Positions 1 to 8,811 of a stretch of DNA of 64,000 nt are shown here, piece after piece. The notes below the pieces were generated by a model that was given only the letters and a program-made list of their open reading frames with translations, did not search any database and was not told the origin of the DNA. A program made the position numbers and the translations under genes. The DNA lies in NCBI GenBank assembly GCA_020060215.1, contig JAGVAP010000016.1, positions 43,908 through 107,907 of the forward strand, written 5' to 3'. Numbering within the stretch: the stretch's first letter is position 1; each line of letters begins with the position of its first letter. This DNA is from Deltaproteobacteria bacterium. Its GTDB lineage: Bacteria > Desulfobacterota > DSM-4660 > Desulfatiglandales > HGW-15.

Positions 1-1059
1 ATCGGTTCCGCCCGGTTCGCACCGATGGTCCTCTTCCCCATCGTGGGCGGAATCGTGGCGGATCGAATCAACCGGCGCAACCTTCTCGTGATGAGCCTGG
101 TTGGATCGGGTCTTCTTTCCCTGTTCCTGTCCATCTTCACCTGGATGGAACTTACTCAGGTCTGGCATATCATCGTGGTCTGCTTGTTGAGCGGCGTAGC
201 CATGAGCTTCAACCACCCGGCCCGCCAAGCCATTCTACCCAATCTGGTAGAAAAGGATCATCTATTGAATGCAGTCTCCATGGACTTTTTTTCGGTTCAA
301 GGAGCGCGTATGGCGGGCATGGCGATAGCCGGCTATCTAATCCTAGCGGTCGGGCTATGGCCGATTTTTCTCTTGAGGACCGTGGGGTGTGCCATGGCTA
401 TCTTCTGGCTGGGACTGGCACATGTCCCCCCCACACCGGTTACATCCCAAGGGAAGACATCGAGACAGAACCTTATGGAAGGCTTTGGTTACCTGAGATC
501 CAACAGCACGGTCCTGATCCTGGTAATCCTCTACCTGATCCCATGGCTTACCGGAAACACGTTCGCCAGTTTCCTGCCGGTCGTCTGCAGCGATGTTCTT
601 CGGGTCGGGGCGGTGGGCTACGGATATCTTCAGGCATCTCCCGGTGTGGGTTCTCTGATCGCCTTGGTCGCGCTCACCTTTTTTACCTACTCCAGGAGAA
701 AACCGACACTCCTCGTCGGGTCAGGGCTTGTGATGGGGCTTGGTTTGATCGCCTTTGCCTCCTCGATCTGGGTACCCCTTTCATATTTTTCTCTGGTCGT
801 CGTGGGGGCAATGCAGATGGTCTTCACGGCGGTCAACACAACCGTCATTCAAGGCATGGTCCATGATCAGTTTCGGGGTAGGATCATGAGCTGGCGTGAA
901 GTGGCCTTTGGCCTGGGTCCTACCGGAAGCATCGTTTTCGGCGCTATTGCTCAAATCACCGGGGTGCAGATCTCTATGGGCATACTCGGCGCGGCCACCC
1001 TGGTTCCTATGCTTCTTGTGCTGCCCCTTATACCTCGAATGAACAAGCATCAGGTGTAG
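1..1059 (+). CDS. MFS efflux transporter, 5' end cut by window edge
   Basis: The reading frame is open from base 1, so the start lies outside the window; the first ATG seen (base 25) is internal. The protein is a multi-helix membrane carrier of the major facilitator superfamily. The motif GGIVADRINRRN is the cytoplasmic loop 2-3 signature (G-x3-D-x-x-x-R-R), and at least nine hydrophobic segments follow. The C-terminal half contains GRIMSW, as in EntS-like drug or siderophore exporters of the MFS_3 group. It ends with TAG, about 400 bases before the UbiD gene. Whether it belongs to the aromatic regulon is unclear because the shared promoter/operator lies after it. The substrate cannot be told. 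Confidence 0.8.
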   Translation: MGSARFAPMVLFPIVGGIVADRINRRNLLVMSLVGSGLLSLFLSIFTWMELTQVWHIIVVCLLSGVAMSFNHPARQAILPNLVEKDHLLNAVSMDFFSVQGARMAGMAIAGYLILAVGLWPIFLLRTVGCAMAIFWLGLAHVPPTPVTSQGKTSRQNLMEGFGYLRSNSTVLILVILYLIPWLTGNTFASFLPVVCSDVLRVGAVGYGYLQASPGVGSLIALVALTFFTYSRRKPTLLVGSGLVMGLGLIAFASSIWVPLSYFSLVVVGAMQMVFTAVNTTVIQGMVHDQFRGRIMSWREVAFGLGPTGSIVFGAIAQITGVQISMGILGAATLVPMLLVLPLIPRMNKHQV

Positions 1060-1124
1060 CAGTGTGCAAGGCCGACTTGCATCCAAGGGAGAGTGCGGGA
1101 AACAAAAACTTTTCAGAAAACCTC

Positions 1125-1153
1125 TTGACAGACTTTTTTCCTGAACCTAATGT
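1125..1153 (+). promoter_or_regulatory. Candidate sigma-70 promoter for the UbiD/ligase/TRAP operon
   Basis: A perfect TTGACA (1125-1130) is followed after 17 bases by TAATGT (1148-1153), a weak -10. Transcription would begin close to the palindromic site at 1164-1183. The other operon with a related operator (13.6 kb) also has a perfect TTGACA just upstream of it. Confidence 0.45.
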
Positions 1154-1163
1154 GGTCAAAATG

Positions 1164-1183
1164 TAACCGACCGGTCAATAAAG
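1164..1183 (+). promoter_or_regulatory. Operator-like site 1, shared with the 13.6 kb site
   Basis: The site reads TAACCGACCGGTCAATAAAG and has the palindromic core GACCGGTC. It matches 13593-13612 (TTACCGACTGGTAAATAAAG) at 17 of 20 positions. The two sites lie ahead of the two operons that flank the TetR gene at 8122. It sits just after a predicted -10, which fits repression. The ACCGAC-YGGT form is typical of TetR-family operators, but binding is inferred. Confidence 0.6.
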
Positions 1184-1457
1184 CAATCTTACCCCACAAC
1201 CACATTCAAAGTTCCATCTGCTTGCTGCTTAGATATTCCCATGTTTCAAGAAATTGACCTAAACCGGAATGCGATCAACAAGGAAACCAAAGACATATTT
1301 CTTTATCCGTCGCCTTTCGATTTGAGACAGACCATTATTGATGGAGAACGCTGAAACAAATCTTCCTGGTGATCGCGGGAACTTTTTGTATGGTAGGGTG
1401 TAGTCCACCTAAACCACCGTTTTCCGATCATCTATCAAAAACAGCAGGGGTGATAGA

Positions 1458-2891
1458 ATGCCTTTCTCAGATCTGAGACAATTCATCTTCAAGTGCATGG
1501 AGCTGGGGGATGCCCTCGAGGTTGAAAGGGAGGTCGACTGGAACCTCGAGGTCGGTGCCATTACGCGAAGGTGTTGCGAGCTCACCGGGCCCGCTCCCCT
1601 TTTCCGAAAGATCAAGGATTACCCGGAAGGGTATAGGATCTTCGGTTCTCCTCTGGCTACCTTCAGGCGTCTATCCATAGCTTTGGATCTGGATCCGGAC
1701 GCGCCTTTCCGTGAGATCATGAACACCTATATTGAAAGGAGCCGAAACGCGATCAAGCCCCGACTTGTGAAGGAAGGCCCCTGCAAAGAGAACATCATGA
1801 CAGGAGATGATGTCGACCTTTACAAGTTCCCTGCTCCGATGGTCCATCACGGGGACGGCGGGAGGTATCTGAGCACCTTTCACGTCGTCGTGACCAAGGA
1901 TCCGGATACCGGATGGGTGAACTGGGGCATGTACCGCCAGATGATCCACTCGAAAGACACCATGGGAGGGCTTATCGCCCCCGCACAGCACATCGGCATG
2001 ATCTACCGGAACAAATACGAGGCGCGCGGCATGCCCATGCCTTTTGCCGTCGCCATCGGAACGGAGCCGGTGACCAGTCTGGTGGGGGGCGCGGGGATCC
2101 CGGCCGGTGTAAACGAGGCGGACGTCATAGGAGGGATCCGAGGGGAGCCTTTGGATGTGATCCGATGCGAGACCGTGGATCTGGAGGTCCCTGCCACGTC
2201 GGAGATCGTTATTGAGGGCGAAGTGAGGCCCAGGGAACGGCTGAAGGAAGGTCCTTTTGGAGAATACGGCGGATACTGTTCCATCCCCAGCCTACCGCGA
2301 CCGGTTTACCGGGTCAGCGCAATCACCCATAGAAACGATCCGATTTTGCCTGTGTCCAACATGGGGATGCCCGTGGACGACGCGGATATCATCCAGGGGA
2401 CCACCATGGCCGCCGAGATTTTTGCGACACTCAAGGGAATGGGTTTTCCCATCACCGGCGTCTACGTTCCGCCCGAATGCTGCTGTTCGACCGCAGTTAT
2501 TGCCACGAAGATCCCCTATGCTAATTTTGCCTCCAGAATCGCCTCCGGAGTATGGGCAAGCGCTGTGGGCCACTTCGTCGTGAAAATCATCATCGTGGAC
2601 GATGATGTGGATCCGACCAACATGCGGGAGGTGCTCCATGCATGGGCTACAAAGTGTCACCCGATTCGAGGTACCACGGTCATACCGCAGGCCGTGATGA
2701 CGCCGGCCTATCCTTATTACAGCCCGGAAGAGGCCCAGTACAACCAGGGATGCAACGTCTACTACGACTGCACATATCCTCATCGTTGGCCCAAGGAGCG
2801 CAAAGCGATCCGCTCGTCGTTTAGGGATATCTACCCAAAGGAAATGCAGGAAAAGGTTATGGCGAACTGGAGCAGTTACGGCTTCAAGTGA
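1458..2891 (+). CDS. UbiD family (prenylated-FMN) decarboxylase
   Basis: A 477-residue protein of the UbiD/Fdc family, which interconverts aromatic or alpha,beta-unsaturated acids and their decarboxylated products using prenyl-FMN. The family active site is an Arg plus two Glu; here the NWGMYR segment and EGPFGEYGGY carry them. Start ATG 1458 gives the usual N-terminus (DLRQFIFKCMELGDAL). It is followed after about 110 bases by a CoA ligase and a TRAP importer, so it likely carboxylates or decarboxylates a hydroxylated aromatic substrate before or after CoA activation. The exact substrate is unknown. A second, divergent UbiD sits at 8748-10235. Confidence 0.92.
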   Translation: MPFSDLRQFIFKCMELGDALEVEREVDWNLEVGAITRRCCELTGPAPLFRKIKDYPEGYRIFGSPLATFRRLSIALDLDPDAPFREIMNTYIERSRNAIKPRLVKEGPCKENIMTGDDVDLYKFPAPMVHHGDGGRYLSTFHVVVTKDPDTGWVNWGMYRQMIHSKDTMGGLIAPAQHIGMIYRNKYEARGMPMPFAVAIGTEPVTSLVGGAGIPAGVNEADVIGGIRGEPLDVIRCETVDLEVPATSEIVIEGEVRPRERLKEGPFGEYGGYCSIPSLPRPVYRVSAITHRNDPILPVSNMGMPVDDADIIQGTTMAAEIFATLKGMGFPITGVYVPPECCCSTAVIATKIPYANFASRIASGVWASAVGHFVVKIIIVDDDVDPTNMREVLHAWATKCHPIRGTTVIPQAVMTPAYPYYSPEEAQYNQGCNVYYDCTYPHRWPKERKAIRSSFRDIYPKEMQEKVMANWSSYGFK

Positions 2892-3004
2892 GCAACAAAT
2901 CGTATCCACTTTACGCGCGCAGAACCCCAGTGTAGCGTTCTCAAGAGCAAGCACCTTTGGCACGGAATGAAAGCCGCTTGGGGATCGGCCTTTAAGGAGG
3001 CGCA

Positions 3005-4579
3005 ATGGTTCGCGGTGAGCCTATCGACTTCTCTTTGCCTGAAAACCTGAACCTCGGTTCCTACTTCCTGGATGGGAATCTCTGTGAAGCGCGCCATGAC
3101 AAGATCGCGATCTATTACAAGGACCGCACCTTGACCTTCCGAGAGTTGTGGGCCCTGACCAATCGGATCGGGAATATCCTGAAAGAGATTGGCACCGAGC
3201 CGGAAAACCGGGTTCTGTTGGTTCTCCAGGATTCTCCCGAATGGGCGGCGTCCTGGCTGGCCACCATGAAAATCGGCGCTGTAGGCACCCATGCATACAC
3301 GTATTTGAAACCGGACGACTATGAATACCTGCTGAATCTAGTCAGGCCGAAAGTCGTTGTAACGGACGAGACTACGATCGAGGTCTTGCGGGCGGCTTCA
3401 AGCACGTCGAAGTACCCTCAGTCCTTCCTGGTGGCGGGAAGCCATACAGTCCCCCTCGGGGAGGGTGAATATCGATTGACTGAAATGCTCGATTGCGCCA
3501 GCGATGAACTCGAGCCCGAACCGACGCATCGAGATGACGTCGCCTTCTGGAACTTCTCCGGTGGCACTACGGGTAAACCCAAGGGTGTTCCGCATATGCA
3601 TCGGGATGGGGCGATCGCATACGAATCTTTCCAGCATGTTCTCGGTTACAAGGAAAGCGACATCGTACTGCGCGTGCCCAAGTTGTTCTTCCATTACTCC
3701 CGGGACCTGGGACTCCTGTTTCCGCTTCGAGCGGGTGCTTCGGTGGTCCTTTTCCCCGAGAGAACCACCGCGGAGGTGATCTTCAAGCTGATCTGCAAGC
3801 ACAAACCCACGGTACTGATCAATGTCCCTACCATGATGCGTGCGATGATCCAAACACCCGAGCCCGAGCGCAGCGATTTGAGTTCCCTGAGGCGGTGCAT
3901 GTCGTCCGGCGAACTCCTTTCAGCTCAGTTGTATGACCAATGGGTCAAGACCTTCGGGATGGAGGTGGTAAATCGATTCGGATCTGCGGAATCATGCATG
4001 GGATACCTCTGCAATCGCCCCGGGGCGGTCGTGCCGGGGAGTTCCGGGACGGCTACGCCGATGACGGAGCTCAAGATCGTCGACCAGGAGGGAAAGGAGG
4101 TCGTCCAGGGGCAGTCCGGGGTACTGATGGTGCGTTGTGACGCCGCGGCATTGTGCTATGTACGGGATCACGAGAAATCCAAGCGCACCTTCATGGGTGA
4201 TGAATGGATCAACACCGGGGACCTGTTTTATCAGGACGATCAGGATTACTTCTGGTACCTGGGGCGGGCGGATGAAATGGTGAAAATCAGCGGGGTGTGG
4301 GTTTCTCCCCTTGAGATCGAGCGGTGCCTCCAAGAGCACCCTTATGTGAAGGAGTGTGCCGTATTGGGCATCGAGGACAAAGACCGCCTGATTACCCTCA
4401 GGGCCTATGTGAAGCTCTCGGAAGCGACGGATGCTGGGGAGAAGGCGGCAGAAGAACTGAAGAGTCACTGCAAGAGAAAACTGGCTACCTATAAGTACCC
4501 GAGGTCGATCGAGTTCGTGGACCATTTGCCCAAAACGGGTCAGGGCAAGATCGACAGACGACTCCTGCGTGGAACATGA
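3005..4579 (+). CDS. Acyl/aryl-CoA ligase (benzoate-CoA ligase type)
   Basis: A 524-residue member of the AMP-forming acyl-CoA synthetase superfamily that activates a carboxylic acid with ATP and CoA. The P-loop-like motif SGGTTGKPKGVPH lies near residue 185, RFGSAE and GDLFYQD are the A5/A7-type motifs, and KTGQGKIDR near the end carries the catalytic Lys. Length and motif spacing resemble benzoate- and hydroxybenzoate-CoA ligases. The start follows AAGGAGG. With the UbiD ahead and the importer behind, it probably thioesterifies the imported aromatic acid. The specificity is inferred from context only. Confidence 0.9.
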   Translation: MVRGEPIDFSLPENLNLGSYFLDGNLCEARHDKIAIYYKDRTLTFRELWALTNRIGNILKEIGTEPENRVLLVLQDSPEWAASWLATMKIGAVGTHAYTYLKPDDYEYLLNLVRPKVVVTDETTIEVLRAASSTSKYPQSFLVAGSHTVPLGEGEYRLTEMLDCASDELEPEPTHRDDVAFWNFSGGTTGKPKGVPHMHRDGAIAYESFQHVLGYKESDIVLRVPKLFFHYSRDLGLLFPLRAGASVVLFPERTTAEVIFKLICKHKPTVLINVPTMMRAMIQTPEPERSDLSSLRRCMSSGELLSAQLYDQWVKTFGMEVVNRFGSAESCMGYLCNRPGAVVPGSSGTATPMTELKIVDQEGKEVVQGQSGVLMVRCDAAALCYVRDHEKSKRTFMGDEWINTGDLFYQDDQDYFWYLGRADEMVKISGVWVSPLEIERCLQEHPYVKECAVLGIEDKDRLITLRAYVKLSEATDAGEKAAEELKSHCKRKLATYKYPRSIEFVDHLPKTGQGKIDRRLLRGT

Positions 4580-4656
4580 GGCGGCCCCCGGGCCGTCAAG
4601 GCACTCTTTCAGGTGGCCCATGTCTTCTAACCTTTTTGATTCTTGGAGGAGAACGA

Positions 4657-5685
4657 ATGGATAGAGCAACCCGAGGCAAAGCGCGTACTTTCATCTCCGT
4701 TCTGATCTTTGTGTGCCTGACCGGGATGCCCTTATGGGTGGAAAAGGGTCACGGCGCCGAAAAGCAGCTAAAAGTGAAAATCACCTCGATTCAATCCCTG
4801 AAAGGGCAGGGAGGCCGAATGGCGCAGCACTTTGCAGACCTGGCTTCAAAGCAATTCGGCGACAGGGTGAAAGTGACGGTCTATCCGTCGGGCCAGCTCT
4901 ACAAGATGGTAGAGGAGATCAATGCGCTGACGCGCGGCGATACGGACATTGCCATCACTGTTGGGCCTTCTTTGGAAGGAATACACCCGGTGACCAAGGT
5001 CTTCAAAATACCCTTTCTCTTCCCCAATGAGACTGCCGCGTACAAGGTGGTGGACGGGAAGATCGGGAAGACGATCTTTGAGGATCTGGAAAAGAAGAAC
5101 ATCCTGGTGAAGGGATTGGTCTGGTCGGGACCTTACTTCATCGCCAACAGCAAGCGGCCGCTGGTAAAGATGGAGGATTTCAAAGGCCTCAAACTCGTGT
5201 CCCAGGGAATCACTCAAAGTATCACCATGGACGCCCTCGGGGCCCAATCGGTCAATATTCCCAATGTAGAGCAGCTGGCCGCGCTTCAGCAAGGAGTCGC
5301 AGACGGCGTAGGGACCCCATCCAGCGTGTTCACGAGGCGCAATTTTGAGACGGTTCAGAAGTATGTCTCCAATGTGGGGACCATGTGGTTCAGTTACGTC
5401 TATGCACTCACCAATACACGCTTCTGGAAAAGCCTCCCGAAGGACATGCAGGAGGGTTTCGAGAAGATCTTTGCAGAAGTCGTCCAGACCGACAGGGTAA
5501 AGGTGAAGGAGGAGGTGGCCGAGATTCTCGCGACCATCAAGAAGGCCGGTCTGGAGATCTCTGAGATCAGCCCCGAGGAACTCCAGAAATGGGAGAAAAA
5601 GGTTGAACCGGTTTACGAGCAGATGCTGCAAAAGGAGGAGATATCCGCTGATCTCTTCAAGAAGGTGAAAGAGGCGGCAAAGTAG
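4657..5685 (+). CDS. TRAP transporter substrate-binding protein (DctP family)
   Basis: A 342-residue periplasmic binding protein. ATG 4657 was chosen over an in-frame ATG at 4576 because it follows TTGGAGGAGAACG and begins a clean signal peptide (basic start, hydrophobic core, cleavage near GHGA-E). The mature part has DctP features, including YPSGQLYK and the central segment FKGLKLVSQG with its downstream VNIPNVEQLAALQQGVADG helix. It captures a carboxylate in the periplasm for the fused DctQM permease that follows. The ligand is probably the aromatic acid handled by the neighbouring ligase and UbiD (inference). Confidence 0.9.
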   Translation: MDRATRGKARTFISVLIFVCLTGMPLWVEKGHGAEKQLKVKITSIQSLKGQGGRMAQHFADLASKQFGDRVKVTVYPSGQLYKMVEEINALTRGDTDIAITVGPSLEGIHPVTKVFKIPFLFPNETAAYKVVDGKIGKTIFEDLEKKNILVKGLVWSGPYFIANSKRPLVKMEDFKGLKLVSQGITQSITMDALGAQSVNIPNVEQLAALQQGVADGVGTPSSVFTRRNFETVQKYVSNVGTMWFSYVYALTNTRFWKSLPKDMQEGFEKIFAEVVQTDRVKVKEEVAEILATIKKAGLEISEISPEELQKWEKKVEPVYEQMLQKEEISADLFKKVKEAAK

Positions 5686-5758
5686 GACCACTTCTTTGAG
5701 AGGAACTTCTTACGTTTGCGTGTAAGGCCGTATTGTCGGTCACAGGAGGTCCTTTTTC

Positions 5759-7600
5759 ATGATTCGGCTGTGGGAGTTTGTCAAAACGGTTGAACGGTAT
5801 CTGTCGGCCATCCTGCTTGGATTTTCGGTTGTCCTAATGATTTATCAGGTGGTGATGCGGTACGTATTCGCGGCCGGCGCATTGTACTGGCCCGAAGAGC
5901 TGATCACGTATTTCGTGGTCTGGACGATGTTCCTCGGTGTTGCCACCCTTCTCAACAGGAGGGACGGACTGACGACCCTGCTGCTGATCAAAATGAAACT
6001 GCCTCATGTGTACCGAGAGACATTATCCATCGCTACATCGGTTTTAGGGGTCCTCTTCTCCATCTATATGGGGATCGCCGGCTTTGAAACCGTCATATGG
6101 GCTTTTTCCACGAAAATCACATCGAACACCCCGAACATGGTTCCCCTCTACCTGCCATACCTCATCATTCCCATCGCCGGAATACTTTGGACTGTTCACT
6201 GGCTGATTCTACTTTTCTCCAGCGATCTGTCCGTGCTGATCAAGAAGGGGAAGGTTTCTCTCGTGGCCTGGATCGTGCTGGCCGCGATTGCAGCCGCTCT
6301 TGGGTCTGGATTTGTCTATAGCCAGAGCAATCCTATCGCCGGGCTCTTTATCTTTTTCATAATACTGCTCGTGATGGCCATGCCCATTTCGTTCTCGCTT
6401 GGAATCGCGACGACCCTTGTCGTAACCGCAGCGGACATCGTTACGTCCTGGAGCCTTGTAGAAAAGTTCTTCTGGAGCATTTCTTCGTTCTCCCTCCTGG
6501 CGATACCCTTTTTTATTTTAGCCGCGGCAATCATGTCCAAAGCGGATCTTACGAAGCACCTGCTTGGTGTCGGGAGACTTCTCTTTGATCGCTTCAGAAG
6601 CGGCATGGCCATGGCCGTTGTTTCATCTTCCGCCATCTTCGGCTCCATGTGCGGCTCCAGTACGGCCGCCTCCTCGGCGTTTGGGATCACGGCGATACCG
6701 GAAATGGAAAAAAAGGGGTTCAGCAGGGCATTCAGCGCAGCCCTGATCGGGGCATCCGGCACATTGGCCATCATCATTCCGCCAAGCACCATCCTCGTAT
6801 TATATGGTGCCCTTGCCGAGGTTTCCGTCACTGAGCTGTTCATCGCAGGCATCGTTCCGGGTGTGCTCATTGCTTTTGTCCTGATGGGGTTTTCGTGGAC
6901 AAAAACGCCTAAATCGATTTCAATACAAGAGGCCGAGAGACCAAACGAAAAGAGAGAGGGATCGCTTACTACCGTTCAGGGCATCTTTCTCTTCGCCCTC
7001 CCGATCGTCATTCTGGTTCCGATATACACCGGTATCATGACCCCCACCGAAACCGCTGCGGTTTCCGCCTTGTATGCCTGGGTGATCTCGATGTTCATCT
7101 TCAGGTCGATCAGGTTAAGAGACTGGATTTACATCTTAGCCGAGACCGTCGCTCTTTCTGCCTTGATTTATGCCGTCGTCATGTTTTCGGGCGCGTACGG
7201 GTTTACGCTCACATCAGAAAGGCTTCCACAGATCCTCCTGGAGACCGCGGGTACCATGATCGATCAATCATGGATGTTCCTGCTCGCGCTGAATTGTCTT
7301 CTACTCTTCTTAGGATGTTTTATCGGGCCTGCGGGTTTGCTGGTGATGGTGGTTCCCATCATCCTTCCAATAGCGGAAAAACTGGGCATCAGCCTTGTTC
7401 ACCTGGGTATTGTATTGACCGTCAATATGGAACTGGCCTTTTTGACCCCGCCCATTGGAGAGAACCTTTATGTTGTTGCGCGAGTGGCGGGTCTGACTTT
7501 TGAGGAGATAGCAGGCTCGGTCGGTGGTCTCCTGCTCGTCCTGCTCGGATGCCTCGCGTTGATCACTTACATACCGAGCATCAGCCTACTCCTCCTGTAG
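5759..7600 (+). CDS. TRAP transporter permease, fused DctQ-DctM
   Basis: A 613-residue integral membrane protein. Residues about 1-165 form the four-helix small subunit (DctQ; VMRYVFAAGALYWPEELITYFVVWTMF region). From about 190 onward is the 12-helix ion-coupled large subunit (DctM), with SSTAASSAFGITAIPEMEKKGF and a PPIGENLY segment characteristic of the family. Both subunits in one chain is a common arrangement. It uses a sodium or proton gradient to import the ligand delivered by the binding protein at 4657-5685. An RBS, CAGGAGG, precedes the start. Confidence 0.93.
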   Translation: MIRLWEFVKTVERYLSAILLGFSVVLMIYQVVMRYVFAAGALYWPEELITYFVVWTMFLGVATLLNRRDGLTTLLLIKMKLPHVYRETLSIATSVLGVLFSIYMGIAGFETVIWAFSTKITSNTPNMVPLYLPYLIIPIAGILWTVHWLILLFSSDLSVLIKKGKVSLVAWIVLAAIAAALGSGFVYSQSNPIAGLFIFFIILLVMAMPISFSLGIATTLVVTAADIVTSWSLVEKFFWSISSFSLLAIPFFILAAAIMSKADLTKHLLGVGRLLFDRFRSGMAMAVVSSSAIFGSMCGSSTAASSAFGITAIPEMEKKGFSRAFSAALIGASGTLAIIIPPSTILVLYGALAEVSVTELFIAGIVPGVLIAFVLMGFSWTKTPKSISIQEAERPNEKREGSLTTVQGIFLFALPIVILVPIYTGIMTPTETAAVSALYAWVISMFIFRSIRLRDWIYILAETVALSALIYAVVMFSGAYGFTLTSERLPQILLETAGTMIDQSWMFLLALNCLLLFLGCFIGPAGLLVMVVPIILPIAEKLGISLVHLGIVLTVNMELAFLTPPIGENLYVVARVAGLTFEEIAGSVGGLLLVLLGCLALITYIPSISLLLL

Positions 7601-7618
7601 CAAGAAAAGGACAGAATT

Positions 7619-8050
7619 GTGGATGGCGGAGAAAAGGGATTTTTCTGGGAGATCCTAGAAGGGAAGATCAAGCCTTCGCCGGCCAGGCAATTGCTCGGGT
7701 GGAAGCTCCTGGCCTTGGACACGGATGGAGGCTACATCAAAGTCGAATTCCAGGCGCGGCATGAATTTCTCAATCCTGTTGGGAAGGTGCAAGGCGGTCT
7801 GCTCTCGGCTATGCTGGACAATACCGTCGGACCTCTCGTTGCCGCCAAATTAGAAGCCGGAAAGTTTGCAACCACCCTCGAGCTAAAGACGAGCTTCATC
7901 AAGCCGGCGGATATGGGGTGCTTGATAGGGGAGGGCTTCATTGTAAGTTACGGCAGAACCATTTGCTACACCGAAGCGCAGCTAAAGGATCCCGAGGGAG
8001 ACCTTGTAGCCAAGGCATCAGCAACCATGCTTATAGTGGACTACTCTTGA
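7619..8050 (+). CDS. PaaI-type hotdog thioesterase
   Basis: A 143-residue hotdog-fold protein of the PaaI/YbgC group that hydrolyses acyl- or aryl-CoA thioesters. The N-x-x-G...GG motif (NPVGKVQGGLLSAMLDN) carries the usual catalytic Asp/Asn region, and ELKTSFIKPA is the conserved beta strand. The start is GTG 7619, supported by AAAAGGA about eight bases upstream. It lies 18 bases after the TRAP permease and so is in the same operon. Its probable role is to release CoA from stalled aryl-CoA intermediates. Confidence 0.85.
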   Translation: MDGGEKGFFWEILEGKIKPSPARQLLGWKLLALDTDGGYIKVEFQARHEFLNPVGKVQGGLLSAMLDNTVGPLVAAKLEAGKFATTLELKTSFIKPADMGCLIGEGFIVSYGRTICYTEAQLKDPEGDLVAKASATMLIVDYS

Positions 8051-8121
8051 CGCGATGTAGTAGGTGGCTCTCTCTAAAGCATTTTCCCCAGGATAACGTA
8101 ATTACGCCAGAATCAAGAGAC

Positions 8122-8811
8122 ATGAAAAAGGAAACAAAGAAGTCTGCCGAAAAAAAGAATCAGATCCTCCATGCCGCATTAGACCTCTTTCTCAAAAAAG
8201 GCTACTACGGGACATCCACAAGTGAAATCTGTCTCTTGACAGGCATCAACAAGGCATCTCTCTACTATTATTTCGAAAGCAAGAAAGACCTGTTTCTATC
8301 CCTGCATACCAATTCCATTGACACTCTTCTGAAGCCGTATTTGAAAGAGGCAAGCGCTATCGAAGACCCCAAGCTGCGGTTTGAATACATGATTGAGCAA
8401 TACACCCGCATGGTATGCAGGTATCCTGAACTTGGGGTCCTCATCCATGGTTCACTGACCGCGGATGAGGATTTTGAAACAATCAGGAAAGAATGGAAGA
8501 AGCATTACCTTCTTCTACGTGAGACCATCAAGGAATTGCAGCGGAAGAAGGAGGTCAACCTGGATCTGAACTGCTCTTACTCGGCCCTCATGCTGCTCGG
8601 AATGGTGACTTGGATAACCTTCTGGTTCAAATTCGACCATTCGGATCGAATGGATCAGATCGCCGAGTGCGCTCTGACTTTAGCCCGAGGAATGATGAGG
8701 GGATCGGCCCTTGGTCCAGTGGCCGGCCGCAGATCGGGGAACAGGAATCATCCACCACGGAAGCGCTCCCAGTCGACCTCCTTGAAGAGGGGTCGCTTGA
8801 AACGGTCCTGA
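8122..8811 (+). CDS. TetR/AcrR family transcriptional regulator
   Basis: A 229-residue regulator. Residues about 12-58 are the TetR helix-turn-helix (ILHAALDLFLKKGYYGTSTSEI...NKASLYYYF), followed by an all-helical ligand-binding domain. ATG 8122 was chosen because it gives the standard family N-terminus; the frame stays open upstream to 7918 but that part overlaps the thioesterase gene. The last 25 or so residues are very basic and overlap the 3' end of the convergent UbiD gene, so the tail may be recently acquired. The likely targets are the matching sites at 1164-1183 and 13593-13612; its effector would be the aromatic acid or its CoA ester (inference). Confidence 0.88.
   Translation: MKKETKKSAEKKNQILHAALDLFLKKGYYGTSTSEICLLTGINKASLYYYFESKKDLFLSLHTNSIDTLLKPYLKEASAIEDPKLRFEYMIEQYTRMVCRYPELGVLIHGSLTADEDFETIRKEWKKHYLLLRETIKELQRKKEVNLDLNCSYSALMLLGMVTWITFWFKFDHSDRMDQIAECALTLARGMMRGSALGPVAGRRSGNRNHPPRKRSQSTSLKRGRLKRS

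Larger units (their letters stand above)
1060..1457 (+). other. Intergenic region ahead of the first catabolic operon
   Basis: There is no convincing gene here. The first half carries a promoter-like TTGACA with a -10 and an adjacent palindromic operator (separate entries). The second half is AT-richer and leads into UbiD. A 41-codon frame at 1351-1476 resembles a lipoprotein signal but has no normal start codon. Confidence 0.6.

Noticed and set aside
1351..1476. 41-codon frame resembling a lipoprotein signal (KQIFLVIAGTFCMVGC)
   Set aside because: It has no ATG, GTG or TTG start in frame, only CTG or ACG, and it overlaps the UbiD start; chance is more likely.
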